DNA of 34,401 nt from an uncultured Coriobacteriaceae bacterium (GTDB lineage: Bacteria > Actinomycetota > Coriobacteriia > Coriobacteriales > Atopobiaceae), in the NCBI GenBank assembly GCA_902780305.1, contig CACZFB010000015.1:1-34401 (forward strand), read 5' to 3'. Position 1 is the stretch's first letter. Every line of letters starts with the position of its first letter. Positions 10,729 to 19,619 of the stretch are shown piece after piece. The notes beneath the pieces are model-generated. The model was not told the DNA's origin, did not search any database, and saw only the letters and a list, made by a program, of their open reading frames with translations. The position numbers were made by a program, and so were the translations under genes.

Positions 10729-11610
10729 GTGGGCTTCCTCACCAACCTGATCAACGGCATCAGTCTGGGAAGCGTGTACGCCATCATCGCGTTGGGCTAT
10801 ACGATGGTCTACGGCATCGCCAAGATGCTGAACTTTGCCCATGGCGACGTGATTATGGTGGGCGGATACCTCTGCTTTATCTCCATGACGAACCTGGGGC
10901 TGCCGCCTCTGGTGGGCGTGCTGCTCGCCGTGGTGGGCTGCACGTGCCTGGGTATCGTGGTGGAGCGGCTTGCCTACAAGCCGTTGCGCGGTGCCCCCTC
11001 CCTGGCCGTGCTCATCACCGCCATCGGCGTGAGCTACTTCCTGCAGAACTCCGCGCTGCTCATCTGGGGCGCCAACCCCAAGGCGTTTACGTCGGTCATC
11101 CCGCTGCCCTCGGTCTCGCTGTTCGACGGACAGCTCGTGATTAGCTCCGTCACCATCGCCACCGTGCTGGTGGCCATCGCCGTTATGGTGGGCCTCACGC
11201 TCTTTACCTCCCGTACCAAGATGGGCAAGGCCATGCGCGCCTGCTCGGAGGACAAGGGCGCCGCACAGCTCATGGGCATCAACGTGAACTCCACCATCTC
11301 CATGGTGTTCGCCATCGGCTCGGGCCTCGCGGCCATCGCGGGCGTTCTCTTGTGCTCCGCCTATCCCACGCTCATGCCCACCACGGGCTCCATGCCCGGC
11401 ATCAAGGCGTTTACCGCGGCCGTGCTCGGCGGCATCGGCTCCATCCCGGGCGCGGCGCTCGGTGGCGTGCTGCTGGGCATCATCGAGATCTTTGCCAAGG
11501 CCTACCTTGGCACGCAGTTTGCCGATGCCATCGTGTTTGCCGTGCTCATCGTGGTGCTGCTCATCCGTCCCGCAGGACTTTTGGGCAAAGAGATTCACGA
11601 GAAGGTGTAG
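10729..11610 (+). CDS. livH: Branched-chain amino-acid ABC transporter permease LivH
   Basis: Integral membrane permease of 293 residues. It begins with the typical LivH sequence FLTNLINGISLGSVYAIIALGYTMVYGIAKMLNF, split here by its own hydrophobic helices, and carries FAHGD and the late GGIGSIPGAALGG motif that contacts the ATPase. Around eight hydrophobic segments are visible. The GTG start at 10729 follows GAGAGGAGTG. It pairs with livM 8 nt downstream to form the membrane channel for the LivK ligand. Confidence 0.94.
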   Translation: MGFLTNLINGISLGSVYAIIALGYTMVYGIAKMLNFAHGDVIMVGGYLCFISMTNLGLPPLVGVLLAVVGCTCLGIVVERLAYKPLRGAPSLAVLITAIGVSYFLQNSALLIWGANPKAFTSVIPLPSVSLFDGQLVISSVTIATVLVAIAVMVGLTLFTSRTKMGKAMRACSEDKGAAQLMGINVNSTISMVFAIGSGLAAIAGVLLCSAYPTLMPTTGSMPGIKAFTAAVLGGIGSIPGAALGGVLLGIIEIFAKAYLGTQFADAIVFAVLIVVLLIRPAGLLGKEIHEKV

Positions 11611-11618
11611 GTGCGAAC

Positions 11619-12713
11619 ATGCTCAAGAACCTCAACAAGACCACACGGTCCAACATCATCACCTATGGCATCGTAATCGTCGCCTTCGTGGTGATGCAGG
11701 GACTCGCCATGGCAGGTGCCATCTCCAACTCGCTGGTGGGCCTGCTCGTGCCCATATGCGCCTACATCTGCCTCACCATCTCGCTTAACCTGGTGGTGGG
11801 CATCTCGGGCGAGCTGTCGCTGGGACACGCCGGCTTTATGAGCGTGGGCGCGTTTTGCGGCCTGGTGGTCGCGGCCTGCTGCCGCGGCATCGTGGGTAGT
11901 GACATCGTGCGGCTCACAATCGCCATTCTTGCTGCCGGGGCCATGGCCGCGGTGGCAGGCGTCATCATTGGCCTGCCCGTCATGCGCCTGCGCGGAGACT
12001 ACCTTGCCATCGTCACCTTGGCCTTCGGCGAGATAATCAAAAACCTCCTCAACAACCTGTACGTGGGCAAGGACGCCAGCGGCCTGCACTTCTCGATGGA
12101 GAGCGCGAACTCCCTGGGCATGCAGGGTGGCACCATCCTGATTAATGGCCCGCAGGGGGCCACGGGCATCGACAAGCTGTCCACGTTCGCCTCGGGTTTC
12201 GTGCTTATCCTGGTTACCCTCACGGTGGTGCTCAACCTTATAAACAGCCGAACCGGTCGCGCCATCATGGCCGTGCGCGACAACCGCATTGCGGCCGAGT
12301 CGGTGGGCATCAACGTTACCAAGTACCGCCTGATCGCCTTCGTGGTAAGCGCCGCACTCGCCGGCATGGCCGGCGCGCTGTACGCCATGAACTACTCGTC
12401 CATCGTGCCCAAGAAGTTCGACTTCAACACCTCCATCCTCATATTGGTGTTTGTCGTGCTGGGAGGCATGGGCAACATTCGTGGCGGCATCGTCTCGGCC
12501 GCGCTGCTTACCGTGCTGCCAGAGCTGCTGCGCTTTATTGGCGACTACCGCATGCTGATCTATGCCATCGTGCTCATCCTGGTAATGATCCTGTCCAACA
12601 ATGCCGCCTTCCAGTCCAGGCTCACAAGCCTGCGCGAAAAGGTGCGACGACGGTCCGACGACCAGGCCGCCCTGGCGGTTGACTCCCAGAGCGGAGGTGC
12701 CTCCCATGAGTAA
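11619..12713 (+). CDS. livM: Branched-chain amino-acid ABC transporter permease LivM
   Basis: Second permease, 364 residues. Hydrophobic helices begin near residue 12; family signatures include SLNLVVGISGELSLGHAGF, RLRGDYLAIVTLAFGEI and the C-terminal LGGMGNIRGG, which is the coupling loop for LivG/LivF. The ATG at 11619 lies 8 nt after livH, and the 3' end overlaps livG by 8 nt, so translation is coupled. The C-terminal 30 residues are charged and cytoplasmic. An in-frame extension upstream to 11352 would lie within livH and is not used. Confidence 0.94.
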   Translation: MLKNLNKTTRSNIITYGIVIVAFVVMQGLAMAGAISNSLVGLLVPICAYICLTISLNLVVGISGELSLGHAGFMSVGAFCGLVVAACCRGIVGSDIVRLTIAILAAGAMAAVAGVIIGLPVMRLRGDYLAIVTLAFGEIIKNLLNNLYVGKDASGLHFSMESANSLGMQGGTILINGPQGATGIDKLSTFASGFVLILVTLTVVLNLINSRTGRAIMAVRDNRIAAESVGINVTKYRLIAFVVSAALAGMAGALYAMNYSSIVPKKFDFNTSILILVFVVLGGMGNIRGGIVSAALLTVLPELLRFIGDYRMLIYAIVLILVMILSNNAAFQSRLTSLREKVRRRSDDQAALAVDSQSGGASHE

Positions 12714-13695
12714 GGACGTTAAGGGTACCTACTTGGCGCAGAGTGCCGCCGCCAAGGCTGCGAGCGAAGGTGCCGTCAGCGATGCCGACGAGGGGCGCAG
12801 CCAGGAGGCCAGTGCCCAGGCAGCGCCTGCCAAGAGCCAGCGCAAGGGGTCGCGCACCAAGATGGTTCCCGTCCCCAGCACCTCCATCGTGCCCGAGCGC
12901 GATGCGGACAAGGACCCGGTGCTGGAGTGCCGCCACCTGGGCATCGACTTTGGTGGCCTGCGCGCGGTGGACGACTTCAACATGATGATTGGCCGCACCG
13001 AGATAGCGGGCCTCATCGGCCCCAACGGTGCGGGAAAGACGACGGTGTTCAACCTGCTCACCAAGGTGTACCAGCCCACGCGCGGCACCATCCTGCTCGA
13101 CGGCGTGGACACGGCGGGTATGGACACGGCCAAGGTGAGCAAGGCGGGCATCGCACGCACGTTTCAGAACATTCGCCTGTTCGGCTCGCTCACGGTGGAG
13201 GAGAACGTGCGCATTGGCCTGCACAACCAGGTGAAGTGTGGCATGTGGAGCGGCATGTTGCGCCTGCCGCGTCATTGGGTGAGCGAGAAGGAGTTCCACG
13301 ACCGCTCGCTGGAGCTGCTCGACGTGTTCCACATGGCCAACAACGCGGGCGACGTGGCAGGGTCTTTGCCCTACGGTGCCCAGCGTCGGCTGGAGATTGT
13401 GCGTGCGCTTGCCACCAACCCCAAGTTGCTGCTGCTCGACGAGCCGGCCGCGGGCATGAATCCCTCCGAGACCGCCGAGCTTATGGACACCATCGTGCGG
13501 ATTCGCGATACGTTCAACATCGCCATTCTGCTCATCGAGCACGACATGGACCTGGTGATGGGCATCTGCGAGGGCATTGCGGTGCTCAACTTTGGCAAGA
13601 TCATTGCCAAGGGAACACCCGACGACATCCAAAACAATCCGCAGGTCATCGAGGCGTACCTGGGCAAGCAAGACACCGACCAAGGTGGTGAGTAG
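12706..13695 (+). CDS. livG: Branched-chain amino-acid ABC transporter ATPase LivG, with N-terminal extension
   Basis: ATP-binding subunit, 329 residues. Walker A GPNGAGKTT, Walker B LLLLDEPAAGMNP and the LivG-type signature PYGAQRRLEI (in place of LSGGQ) are present, and the C-terminal segment GKIIAKGTPDDIQ is typical. Unusually, about 70 residues precede the ABC domain (which begins near LECRHLGIDFGGL): a low-complexity stretch rich in Ala, Ser, Gly, Lys and Glu. The start at 12706 has GCGGAGGTG ahead of it and is supported by the overlap with livM, so the extension seems real. Most LivG proteins start directly with the ABC domain. Confidence 0.93.
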   Translation: MSKDVKGTYLAQSAAAKAASEGAVSDADEGRSQEASAQAAPAKSQRKGSRTKMVPVPSTSIVPERDADKDPVLECRHLGIDFGGLRAVDDFNMMIGRTEIAGLIGPNGAGKTTVFNLLTKVYQPTRGTILLDGVDTAGMDTAKVSKAGIARTFQNIRLFGSLTVEENVRIGLHNQVKCGMWSGMLRLPRHWVSEKEFHDRSLELLDVFHMANNAGDVAGSLPYGAQRRLEIVRALATNPKLLLLDEPAAGMNPSETAELMDTIVRIRDTFNIAILLIEHDMDLVMGICEGIAVLNFGKIIAKGTPDDIQNNPQVIEAYLGKQDTDQGGE

Positions 13696-13696
13696 C

Positions 13697-14404
<708 letters not shown>

Positions 14405-14408
14405 TGAC

Positions 14409-14918
14409 GTGGCGCGCAAGCGACGCGAGAAGATTGACAAGACCAACGCGATGCGCGAGCTCGAACGCTCGGGCATCGCGTTCGAGGTCTGTGCCTACGA
14501 GCCGGAGGAGGGCGTGCCCGATCGCGATCTGGGCCTGCGCATAGCCAAGGTGTTGGGCGCCGATCCCGACTCGCAGTTTAAGACGCTGGTTACGCAGACG
14601 CCGTCTGGTGACCACGTGGTGTGCTGCATTCCCGTGGCCGAGGAGCTGGACCTCAAGAAGGCCGCGCGCGCGGCGGGCCAGAAGGGCCTTGCCATGATGC
14701 ACATACGCGACTTGGAGGCCGTGTGCGGGTATCGGCGCGGCGAGTGCTCGCCGGTGGGTATGAAGCGGCAGTTTCCCACGCTCATCGACGAGACGGCGCA
14801 GCTCTTCGACCAGATTGGCGTCTCGGGCGGGAGGAAGGGTCTCTGCCTCACGCTTGCGCCTGAAGACCTCGCGCATCACACCGGCGCGACGTTCGCGGAC
14901 ATCGTGGCGGATCGGTAG
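14409..14918 (+). CDS. ybaK: YbaK/EbsC-family aminoacyl-tRNA deacylase
   Basis: A 169-residue protein of the YbaK/ProX superfamily, whose members hydrolyse mischarged tRNA, for YbaK itself Cys-tRNA(Pro). Supporting segments are TNAMRELERSGIAFEVCAYE at the N-terminus (typical of the family), FKTLVTQTPSGDHVVCCIPV with the conserved lysine, and GYRRGECSPVGMK with the Gly-x-Cys/Ser-Pro-x-G loop. Length is normal. The start is GTG at 14409, only 4 nt after livF, so it is in the liv transcript although its role is unrelated. The precise tRNA specificity cannot be read from sequence. Confidence 0.9.
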   Translation: MARKRREKIDKTNAMRELERSGIAFEVCAYEPEEGVPDRDLGLRIAKVLGADPDSQFKTLVTQTPSGDHVVCCIPVAEELDLKKAARAAGQKGLAMMHIRDLEAVCGYRRGECSPVGMKRQFPTLIDETAQLFDQIGVSGGRKGLCLTLAPEDLAHHTGATFADIVADR

Positions 14919-14963
14919 GTCCGCTGTTCGGCGAATGTGCGCGACCTTTTGCGCCAAGTCGGC

Positions 14964-14969
14964 TACACT
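14964..14969 (+). promoter_or_regulatory. Candidate -10 box, TACACT
   Basis: TACACT within GCTACACT, 32 nt before the start codon at 15002, the same octamer and almost the same spacing as upstream of uvrA. No clear -35 was found. Confidence 0.42.
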
Positions 14970-15001
14970 CTTGTCCATGAAACTGCAACGAGGGGGTGCA
15001 C

Positions 15002-16366
15002 ATGGCTGCTCGACACTTGGCGGGAGACCTCTTGGAGGAAGCGCCTCAGGACACAGACGACGAGGCCGTCCCCAACTACGTGGGACGCCACTTTAGGGGC
15101 ACGGAGCAGGCTGAGGCGCATGAGCTGGAGCCTGCGATAGAGGAGGATTCGGCGGAGCCGGAGCTGGAGCTGGAGGACTTGACGGAGGCCGAGGACTTGG
15201 CGGGGACGGAGGCCGAGGCCGAGGTTGAGCCCGAGCCGGAGCCCGAGCCCGAGCCCGAACCTGTGGCTGAGCCCGAGCTAGAGGCCATGGCTGAGGATGA
15301 ACCCGAGTCCGGGCCTGTGGCTGAGGAAGAGCCGACGCCCGAGCCTGTAACTGAACCCAAACCAGAGCCGGCGCTCGAGCCCGTTACCATGGGCGAGATG
15401 CCTGGCGCGTCGCGGGAGTCGGGCAACGAGGAGGCGGAGGTCGCAGCTCGTGACTACATAGACCGCCTTATGCGTGAGCTCGAGCTGGAGATGCAGCCCA
15501 AGGAGGAGCCGGCTGCCGTTTTGGAGGAGCTCGAGTCCGACGAGGAGCCCGAGCTCGAAGCAGAGCCCGAGCCGGAACCGAAGCCCGAGCCCGAGCCCGA
15601 AGCAGAGCCCGCGCTGGAACCGGTGGAGGAGTTGGAGGAGCCAGAGCCCGAACCCGAACCCGTAGAAGAGCCGGAGCCCGAGTTCGAGCCGGTGCCAGAG
15701 GACGAACCCGACGAGGAACCCGCACCGAAGGAGGCCGAGCCAGAGCCCGCACGCGAAACCTACGTGGCGTCATCCGCAAGCCCGATGTTCGTCGACCTGT
15801 TCGACGAGCCCCTGGACGAACCGCTCGACGAGCCGGTTGTGGAACCCACCATCGAGCCTCTGGACGAGGCGTCAGGCGAAGACGACAGTCGGGAGGATTC
15901 GCTGAGCTCGACCCAGGAGCTTTCCGGTGTGGTTTCGCCAACCATGCCCGAGCCCGTTCGCATTACAGACGAGCATGAGGTGGACTTGGAGACGCTCGAT
16001 CCCACCCTTGCCATGCAGCGCATTCGCGTGCGCACGCGCAAGGACGGGCTGGACGACACCATCCCCATAAACCGTAACGACGTGCGCGACGCGATTCGCA
16101 AGGTGATGCCGGTCGCTGGTGAGACCAGCCCGCGGCTCGACGTACAGCGTCGGTCGCACGACTCGAGGGAAGGCGCCATCGAGGGGCGGCAGGAGAGCGT
16201 GCCCGTCATCCGCATGGAGTCCAACGAGATTGTGCCCAAGGACGACAAGGGCAGCTCCCGCACTGGCCGGGCAATCGTCACCCGCGAGCGCCGTCGCCCG
16301 TTTGGGTTCCTTGCGACCTTTGGCGAGTTCATCTCACGGCTCTTGCACTTGGACGATCGCCGATAA
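15002..16366 (+). CDS. Glu/Pro-rich acidic protein, function unknown
   Basis: 454 residues, not recognised. No signal peptide and no full membrane helix. From residue about 40 to 300 the chain is dominated by Glu and Pro, including runs of EP dipeptides, with scattered Val, Leu and Ala. Islands of normal sequence are [20 protein letters not shown] near the middle and a basic C-terminal third. The end, [17 protein letters not shown], could be an amphipathic helix that touches the membrane. Near the N-terminus, Tyr26-Val-Gly-Arg-His-Phe-Arg32 resembles residues 8-14 of the MurJ homologue at 23880, which also carries a Glu/Pro-rich segment. The ATG follows GAGGGGG. A spacer or scaffold at the cell envelope is possible but unproven. 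Repeat composition makes the reading frame bias strong, so the gene is real. Confidence 0.8.
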   Translation: MAARHLAGDLLEEAPQDTDDEAVPNYVGRHFRGTEQAEAHELEPAIEEDSAEPELELEDLTEAEDLAGTEAEAEVEPEPEPEPEPEPVAEPELEAMAEDEPESGPVAEEEPTPEPVTEPKPEPALEPVTMGEMPGASRESGNEEAEVAARDYIDRLMRELELEMQPKEEPAAVLEELESDEEPELEAEPEPEPKPEPEPEAEPALEPVEELEEPEPEPEPVEEPEPEFEPVPEDEPDEEPAPKEAEPEPARETYVASSASPMFVDLFDEPLDEPLDEPVVEPTIEPLDEASGEDDSREDSLSSTQELSGVVSPTMPEPVRITDEHEVDLETLDPTLAMQRIRVRTRKDGLDDTIPINRNDVRDAIRKVMPVAGETSPRLDVQRRSHDSREGAIEGRQESVPVIRMESNEIVPKDDKGSSRTGRAIVTRERRRPFGFLATFGEFISRLLHLDDRR

Positions 16367-16372
16367 TGTGTC

Positions 16373-16447
16373 GACCTATCAAAGGGGGTAACCCCCATTG
16401 ATATGCCGCTTGCGGCAATCAATGGGGGTTACCCCCTTTGATAGGTC
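16373..16447. repeat. Family A palindromic repeat, copy 2
   Basis: Longest copy: arms from 16373 inwards (GACCTATCAAAGGGGGTAAC on the left) pair with the reverse complement ending at 16447, with a single extra base near the loop. It starts 7 nt after the stop codon of the Glu/Pro-rich gene and lies upstream of the his promoter region, so it could separate the two transcription units. Confidence 0.9.
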
Positions 16448-16475
16448 AGGGCATCCCCAAATCGCATGCATCCAA

Positions 16476-16488
16476 ACTGTGCTACAGT
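16476..16488 (+). promoter_or_regulatory. Candidate -10 box and operator of the his operon
   Basis: ACTGT-GCT-ACAGT is a perfect 5+3+5 palindrome. Its right half contains TACAGT (16483-16488), a plausible -10 placed 37 nt before the hisZG start. A repressor bound here would cover the promoter. No T-box, leader peptide or other attenuator is visible in the remaining leader. Confidence 0.4.
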
Positions 16489-16525
16489 AACAAAGTTTGT
16501 ATGCCTCATCAGAGAGGAATGGAAC

Positions 16526-18202
16526 GTGATTCAACGCACACCTCGCGGGTTTCGGGACATTCTGCCCCAGGAGGCGCTTGCCCGAGAGCGCATAACCGAA
16601 ACGGTAAGAACGTGCTTCTCGTCCCATGGCTATCTGCCTGTCGAGACGCCCATACTTGAGGATCGCAGTGTAATCGAGACGGCCGGTCGCATACAGGACT
16701 CACCCTTCCAGTTGTTCGACAAGGACGATCGTCTGCTTATGCTGCGCCCCGACCTCACCCTGCCCATCGCGCGCATGGTGGCGTCGCGTCTTGACGGTGG
16801 CCAGCTGCCGGCACGTCTTCGCTACGCGGCACCCGTGGTGCGCGAGCAGGGAGCGCTGCGCGGCCAGTCGCGCCAGTTCACCCAGCTGGGCGTGGAGCTT
16901 GTGGGTGGCGAGGGGGCTGCAGCGGAGGCCGAGGTGGTCATGCTGTTGGCCGATGCGCTTGCCAGGCTTGGCGTGCCCGACTGGTACGTGGTGTGCGGTT
17001 CGGTGGCCCCGCTCAAGGCATTGCTTGCGGCCTGCACGAAGGGGGAGCGCTTTGCCAAGCAGGTTCTCTCGTTCGTGCACGAGTCGGATCTGGTGGGACT
17101 CGAGGACCTCGTGCGCAACACACCGGACCTCACGCCCGCGCAGGCGCGCGCCCTCTGTCAGGTACCGCGTCTTAATGGAGACGAGCACGTGGTGGACGAG
17201 CTCGAGTCGCTGCTCGACGCGGCGGGCGTTCCTGCCGGCCAGAGCGGCGTCGATGGCCTGCGCAAGCTCCTGGATGCCTGCTCCCCGCTGGTGCGGCAGG
17301 GCCGCCTGCGCTTCGACTTCTCCATTATCAACAGCTTCGACTACTACACGGGCCTCGTGTTCAAGGCATATGCGGAGGGCATCGCTGCGTCGCTCGCCTC
17401 GGGTGGCCACTACGACGCGGTGCTCGCCAACCTCGGACTTCCCGACGTGAGCGCATGCGGCTTCGCCATGTCGCTGGAGCGCCTGCAGGAGGTTCTGGGT
17501 GAGCAGGGCGAGTCGGGCGTCGTGACGCCAGGCGTGCGGCTTGCCGATCGCCCGCTGCGTATCGCCGTCCCCAAGGGCTCGCTGTTTGCCAGCTCGGTGC
17601 GTGTGCTGGCAGCCGCTGGGCTGCCCACGCAGGGGTTGCACGACCTGGGCCGCAAGCTCATCGTGCGTGAGGACGGCGTGGAGTACGTAATCGTGCGCGC
17701 GCAGGATGCGCCGGCGTTCGTCGCCTTTGGCGGGGCCGATTGCGGCATCTGCGGGCGTGACTCTATTATCGAGGCCGACGTGGATCTGCTGCAGCTGCAG
17801 GACTTGCGCTTTGGCGGTTGCCGGTTCGTGGTGGCCGAGCCCGCGTCCAAGGCGGGCATGGCCGATCGCGCCTACGCATGGCGTGGCACGATGCGCGTTG
17901 CCACCAAGTATCCGCGCATTACCCAGGCCTACTATGACCGCATCGGCCAGCAGGTGGACATCGTGCAGCTCCATGGCAACATAGAGCTGGGACCCATCGT
18001 GGGCATGACAGACCGCATCGTAGACATAACGGCGTCGGGGGCCACGCTGGCCGAGAACGACCTTGTGGTGGTCGACGACGTGCTCGAGTGCACCGCACGG
18101 TTCTTTGCAAGCCCGGCGGCATACCGTTGCGACGCGCGCATTCGCATGCTGGCTTCCAAGCTGGCCGAGGTCGTTATGCGCGAGGATGAGGAGGACCAAT
18201 GA
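16526..18202 (+). CDS. hisZG: Fused HisZ-HisG ATP phosphoribosyltransferase
   Basis: First step of histidine synthesis: ATP plus PRPP to phosphoribosyl-ATP. Residues 1 to about 325 are HisZ, a class II histidyl-tRNA synthetase paralogue (TPRGFRDILP, LRPDLTLPIAR, FDFSIINSFDYYTGLVF, ASGGHYD). From about residue 342 the chain is short-form HisG (RPLRIAVPKGSLF, FGGADCGICGRDSIIE, LRVATKYP-like RVATKYPRITQ, IVDITASGATL for PRPP binding). The two are normally separate proteins that assemble as a hetero-octamer. I see no stop or frameshift in the linker. The start is GTG at 16526, with AGAGAGGA ahead; an upstream frame to 16466 adds 20 unlikely residues. The end overlaps hisD by 4 nt. Confidence 0.94.
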   Translation: MIQRTPRGFRDILPQEALARERITETVRTCFSSHGYLPVETPILEDRSVIETAGRIQDSPFQLFDKDDRLLMLRPDLTLPIARMVASRLDGGQLPARLRYAAPVVREQGALRGQSRQFTQLGVELVGGEGAAAEAEVVMLLADALARLGVPDWYVVCGSVAPLKALLAACTKGERFAKQVLSFVHESDLVGLEDLVRNTPDLTPAQARALCQVPRLNGDEHVVDELESLLDAAGVPAGQSGVDGLRKLLDACSPLVRQGRLRFDFSIINSFDYYTGLVFKAYAEGIAASLASGGHYDAVLANLGLPDVSACGFAMSLERLQEVLGEQGESGVVTPGVRLADRPLRIAVPKGSLFASSVRVLAAAGLPTQGLHDLGRKLIVREDGVEYVIVRAQDAPAFVAFGGADCGICGRDSIIEADVDLLQLQDLRFGGCRFVVAEPASKAGMADRAYAWRGTMRVATKYPRITQAYYDRIGQQVDIVQLHGNIELGPIVGMTDRIVDITASGATLAENDLVVVDDVLECTARFFASPAAYRCDARIRMLASKLAEVVMREDEEDQ

Positions 18203-19569
18203 GGACAATCGAGCTAACGGGCGAGCGGCGCCTCACCGCGCGCGACCTCAGGCGCAGTGGCGCGTTGCCGCGCGAGGTAACCGAGGCCGCCGCGGCTATC
18301 GTGGAGGATGTGCGCGAGCGTGGCGACGAGGCCGTTCGCGAGTACTGCATGCGCTTCGACGGCATCTGCCCCGAGCAGTTCCGCGTGCCGGACGAGGTGC
18401 TGGACGGCGCGCTGGATCGCGTTGACCCCGCATTTCTGGAGGCCTTGGAGCTGGCGCATGCCCAGATTCGCGACTTCCACGAGCGTGAGGTCGAGCAGTC
18501 GTGGTTTACCACCCGCGCCAACGGCACGGTGTTGGGCGTCAAGGTCTCACCGGTGCCCAGTGCCGCCCTGTACGTGCCCGGTGGCCGGGCGCAGTATCCC
18601 TCCACGGTGCTCATGGACACGATTCCGGCCAAGGTCGCCGGCGTGCAGCGCGTGGTTATGATAACCCCGCCGCAGCGCGATGGGTCCCTCTCGGCCTACA
18701 CGCTGGCCGCGGCCAAGGTGGCCGGCGTGGACGAGGTGTATGCGGTGGGAGGCGCGCAGGGCATTGGTGCCGTTGCCTATGGTACCCAGAGCATCCCGGC
18801 CGTCTCGAAGATCGTGGGGCCGGGCAACGCCTATGTGGCGGCGGCCAAGCGCTACGTGTCGGGAGACGTGGGCATCGACATGGTCGCCGGCCCCTCCGAG
18901 GTGTGTGTGCTGGCCGACGCCACCGCCGACCCCGCTGTCGTGGCGGCCGACCTCATGGCGCAGGCCGAGCACGACCCCATGGCGGCGTGCTACCTGGTAA
19001 CCTGCGACGCCACGCTGCCCGCGCGCGTGCTGGAGGCCGTGGAGCTGTTGGTGGCGCAGAGCCCGCGCGAGGAGATTACCCGGGCGAGCCTGGACGACAA
19101 CGGCGTGGTGGTCGTGGCGCACACGCTGGAGGTGGCCATCGACGCCGTGAACACCATCGCTCCCGAGCACTTGGAGCTGCACTGCGCGGATGCCTTCTCG
19201 CTGCTGGGCTCCATACAGAATGCCGGGGCAATCTTCATGGGGCCGTGGTCCTCCGAGCCGCTGGGCGACTACGTGGCCGGGCCCAACCACACGCTGCCCA
19301 CGGGTGGCACCGCGGCCTTCTCCAACCCGCTGGGCGTCTACGACTTCGTTAAGCGCTCGAGCGTGATTTCGTACTCCGCCGCCGGTTTGGCGGCTGACGG
19401 GCCGGCGGTGCAGACGCTCGCGCAGGCGGAGGGCCTGTGGGCGCACGCGCTCTCGGTGGGCATGCGCCGCAAGCTGCTCGAGGAAGGCGGCGAGTCCTTT
19501 GCCGACCCTGCCGCCGCCTGCGCCAACGCCATGCGCACCGCCTGGCCCCACGACCTGCAGACCCCCTGA
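18199..19569 (+). CDS. hisD: Histidinol dehydrogenase
   Basis: Last two oxidations of histidine synthesis, histidinol to histidine with two NAD+; zinc enzyme. 456 residues. Family signatures: YVPGGRAQYPSTVLM, VGPGNAYVAAAKRYVSG, IDMVAGPSEV, DLMAQAEHDP with metal and catalytic side chains, and IAPEHLELHC carrying the Glu-His pair. The ATG overlaps the stop of hisZG as ATGA. The TGA at 19567-19569 is the first three bases of family B copy 3, so the repeat supplies the stop codon. The last 25 residues are longer than usual for the family, which agrees with an altered 3' end. Confidence 0.96.
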   Translation: MRTIELTGERRLTARDLRRSGALPREVTEAAAAIVEDVRERGDEAVREYCMRFDGICPEQFRVPDEVLDGALDRVDPAFLEALELAHAQIRDFHEREVEQSWFTTRANGTVLGVKVSPVPSAALYVPGGRAQYPSTVLMDTIPAKVAGVQRVVMITPPQRDGSLSAYTLAAAKVAGVDEVYAVGGAQGIGAVAYGTQSIPAVSKIVGPGNAYVAAAKRYVSGDVGIDMVAGPSEVCVLADATADPAVVAADLMAQAEHDPMAACYLVTCDATLPARVLEAVELLVAQSPREEITRASLDDNGVVVVAHTLEVAIDAVNTIAPEHLELHCADAFSLLGSIQNAGAIFMGPWSSEPLGDYVAGPNHTLPTGGTAAFSNPLGVYDFVKRSSVISYSAAGLAADGPAVQTLAQAEGLWAHALSVGMRRKLLEEGGESFADPAAACANAMRTAWPHDLQTP

Positions 19570-19595
19570 GAAAAGGGGTTTGGCCCCTTTTCTCA
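19567..19595. repeat. Family B palindromic repeat, copy 3, inside the his operon
   Basis: Arms TGAGAAAAGGGG and CCCCTTTTCTCA, loop TTTGG. The first TGA is the hisD stop codon. A T-run after a G/C stem could terminate or attenuate transcription in mid operon, between hisD and hisC. Confidence 0.85.
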
Positions 19596-19619
19596 GTCGT
19601 ACCAAGAACAGGAGGCGGC

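Noticed and set aside
19437..19619. In-frame extension upstream of hisC
   Set aside because: It is a shadow of the hisD 3' end, and a good ribosome site precedes the ATG at 19620.
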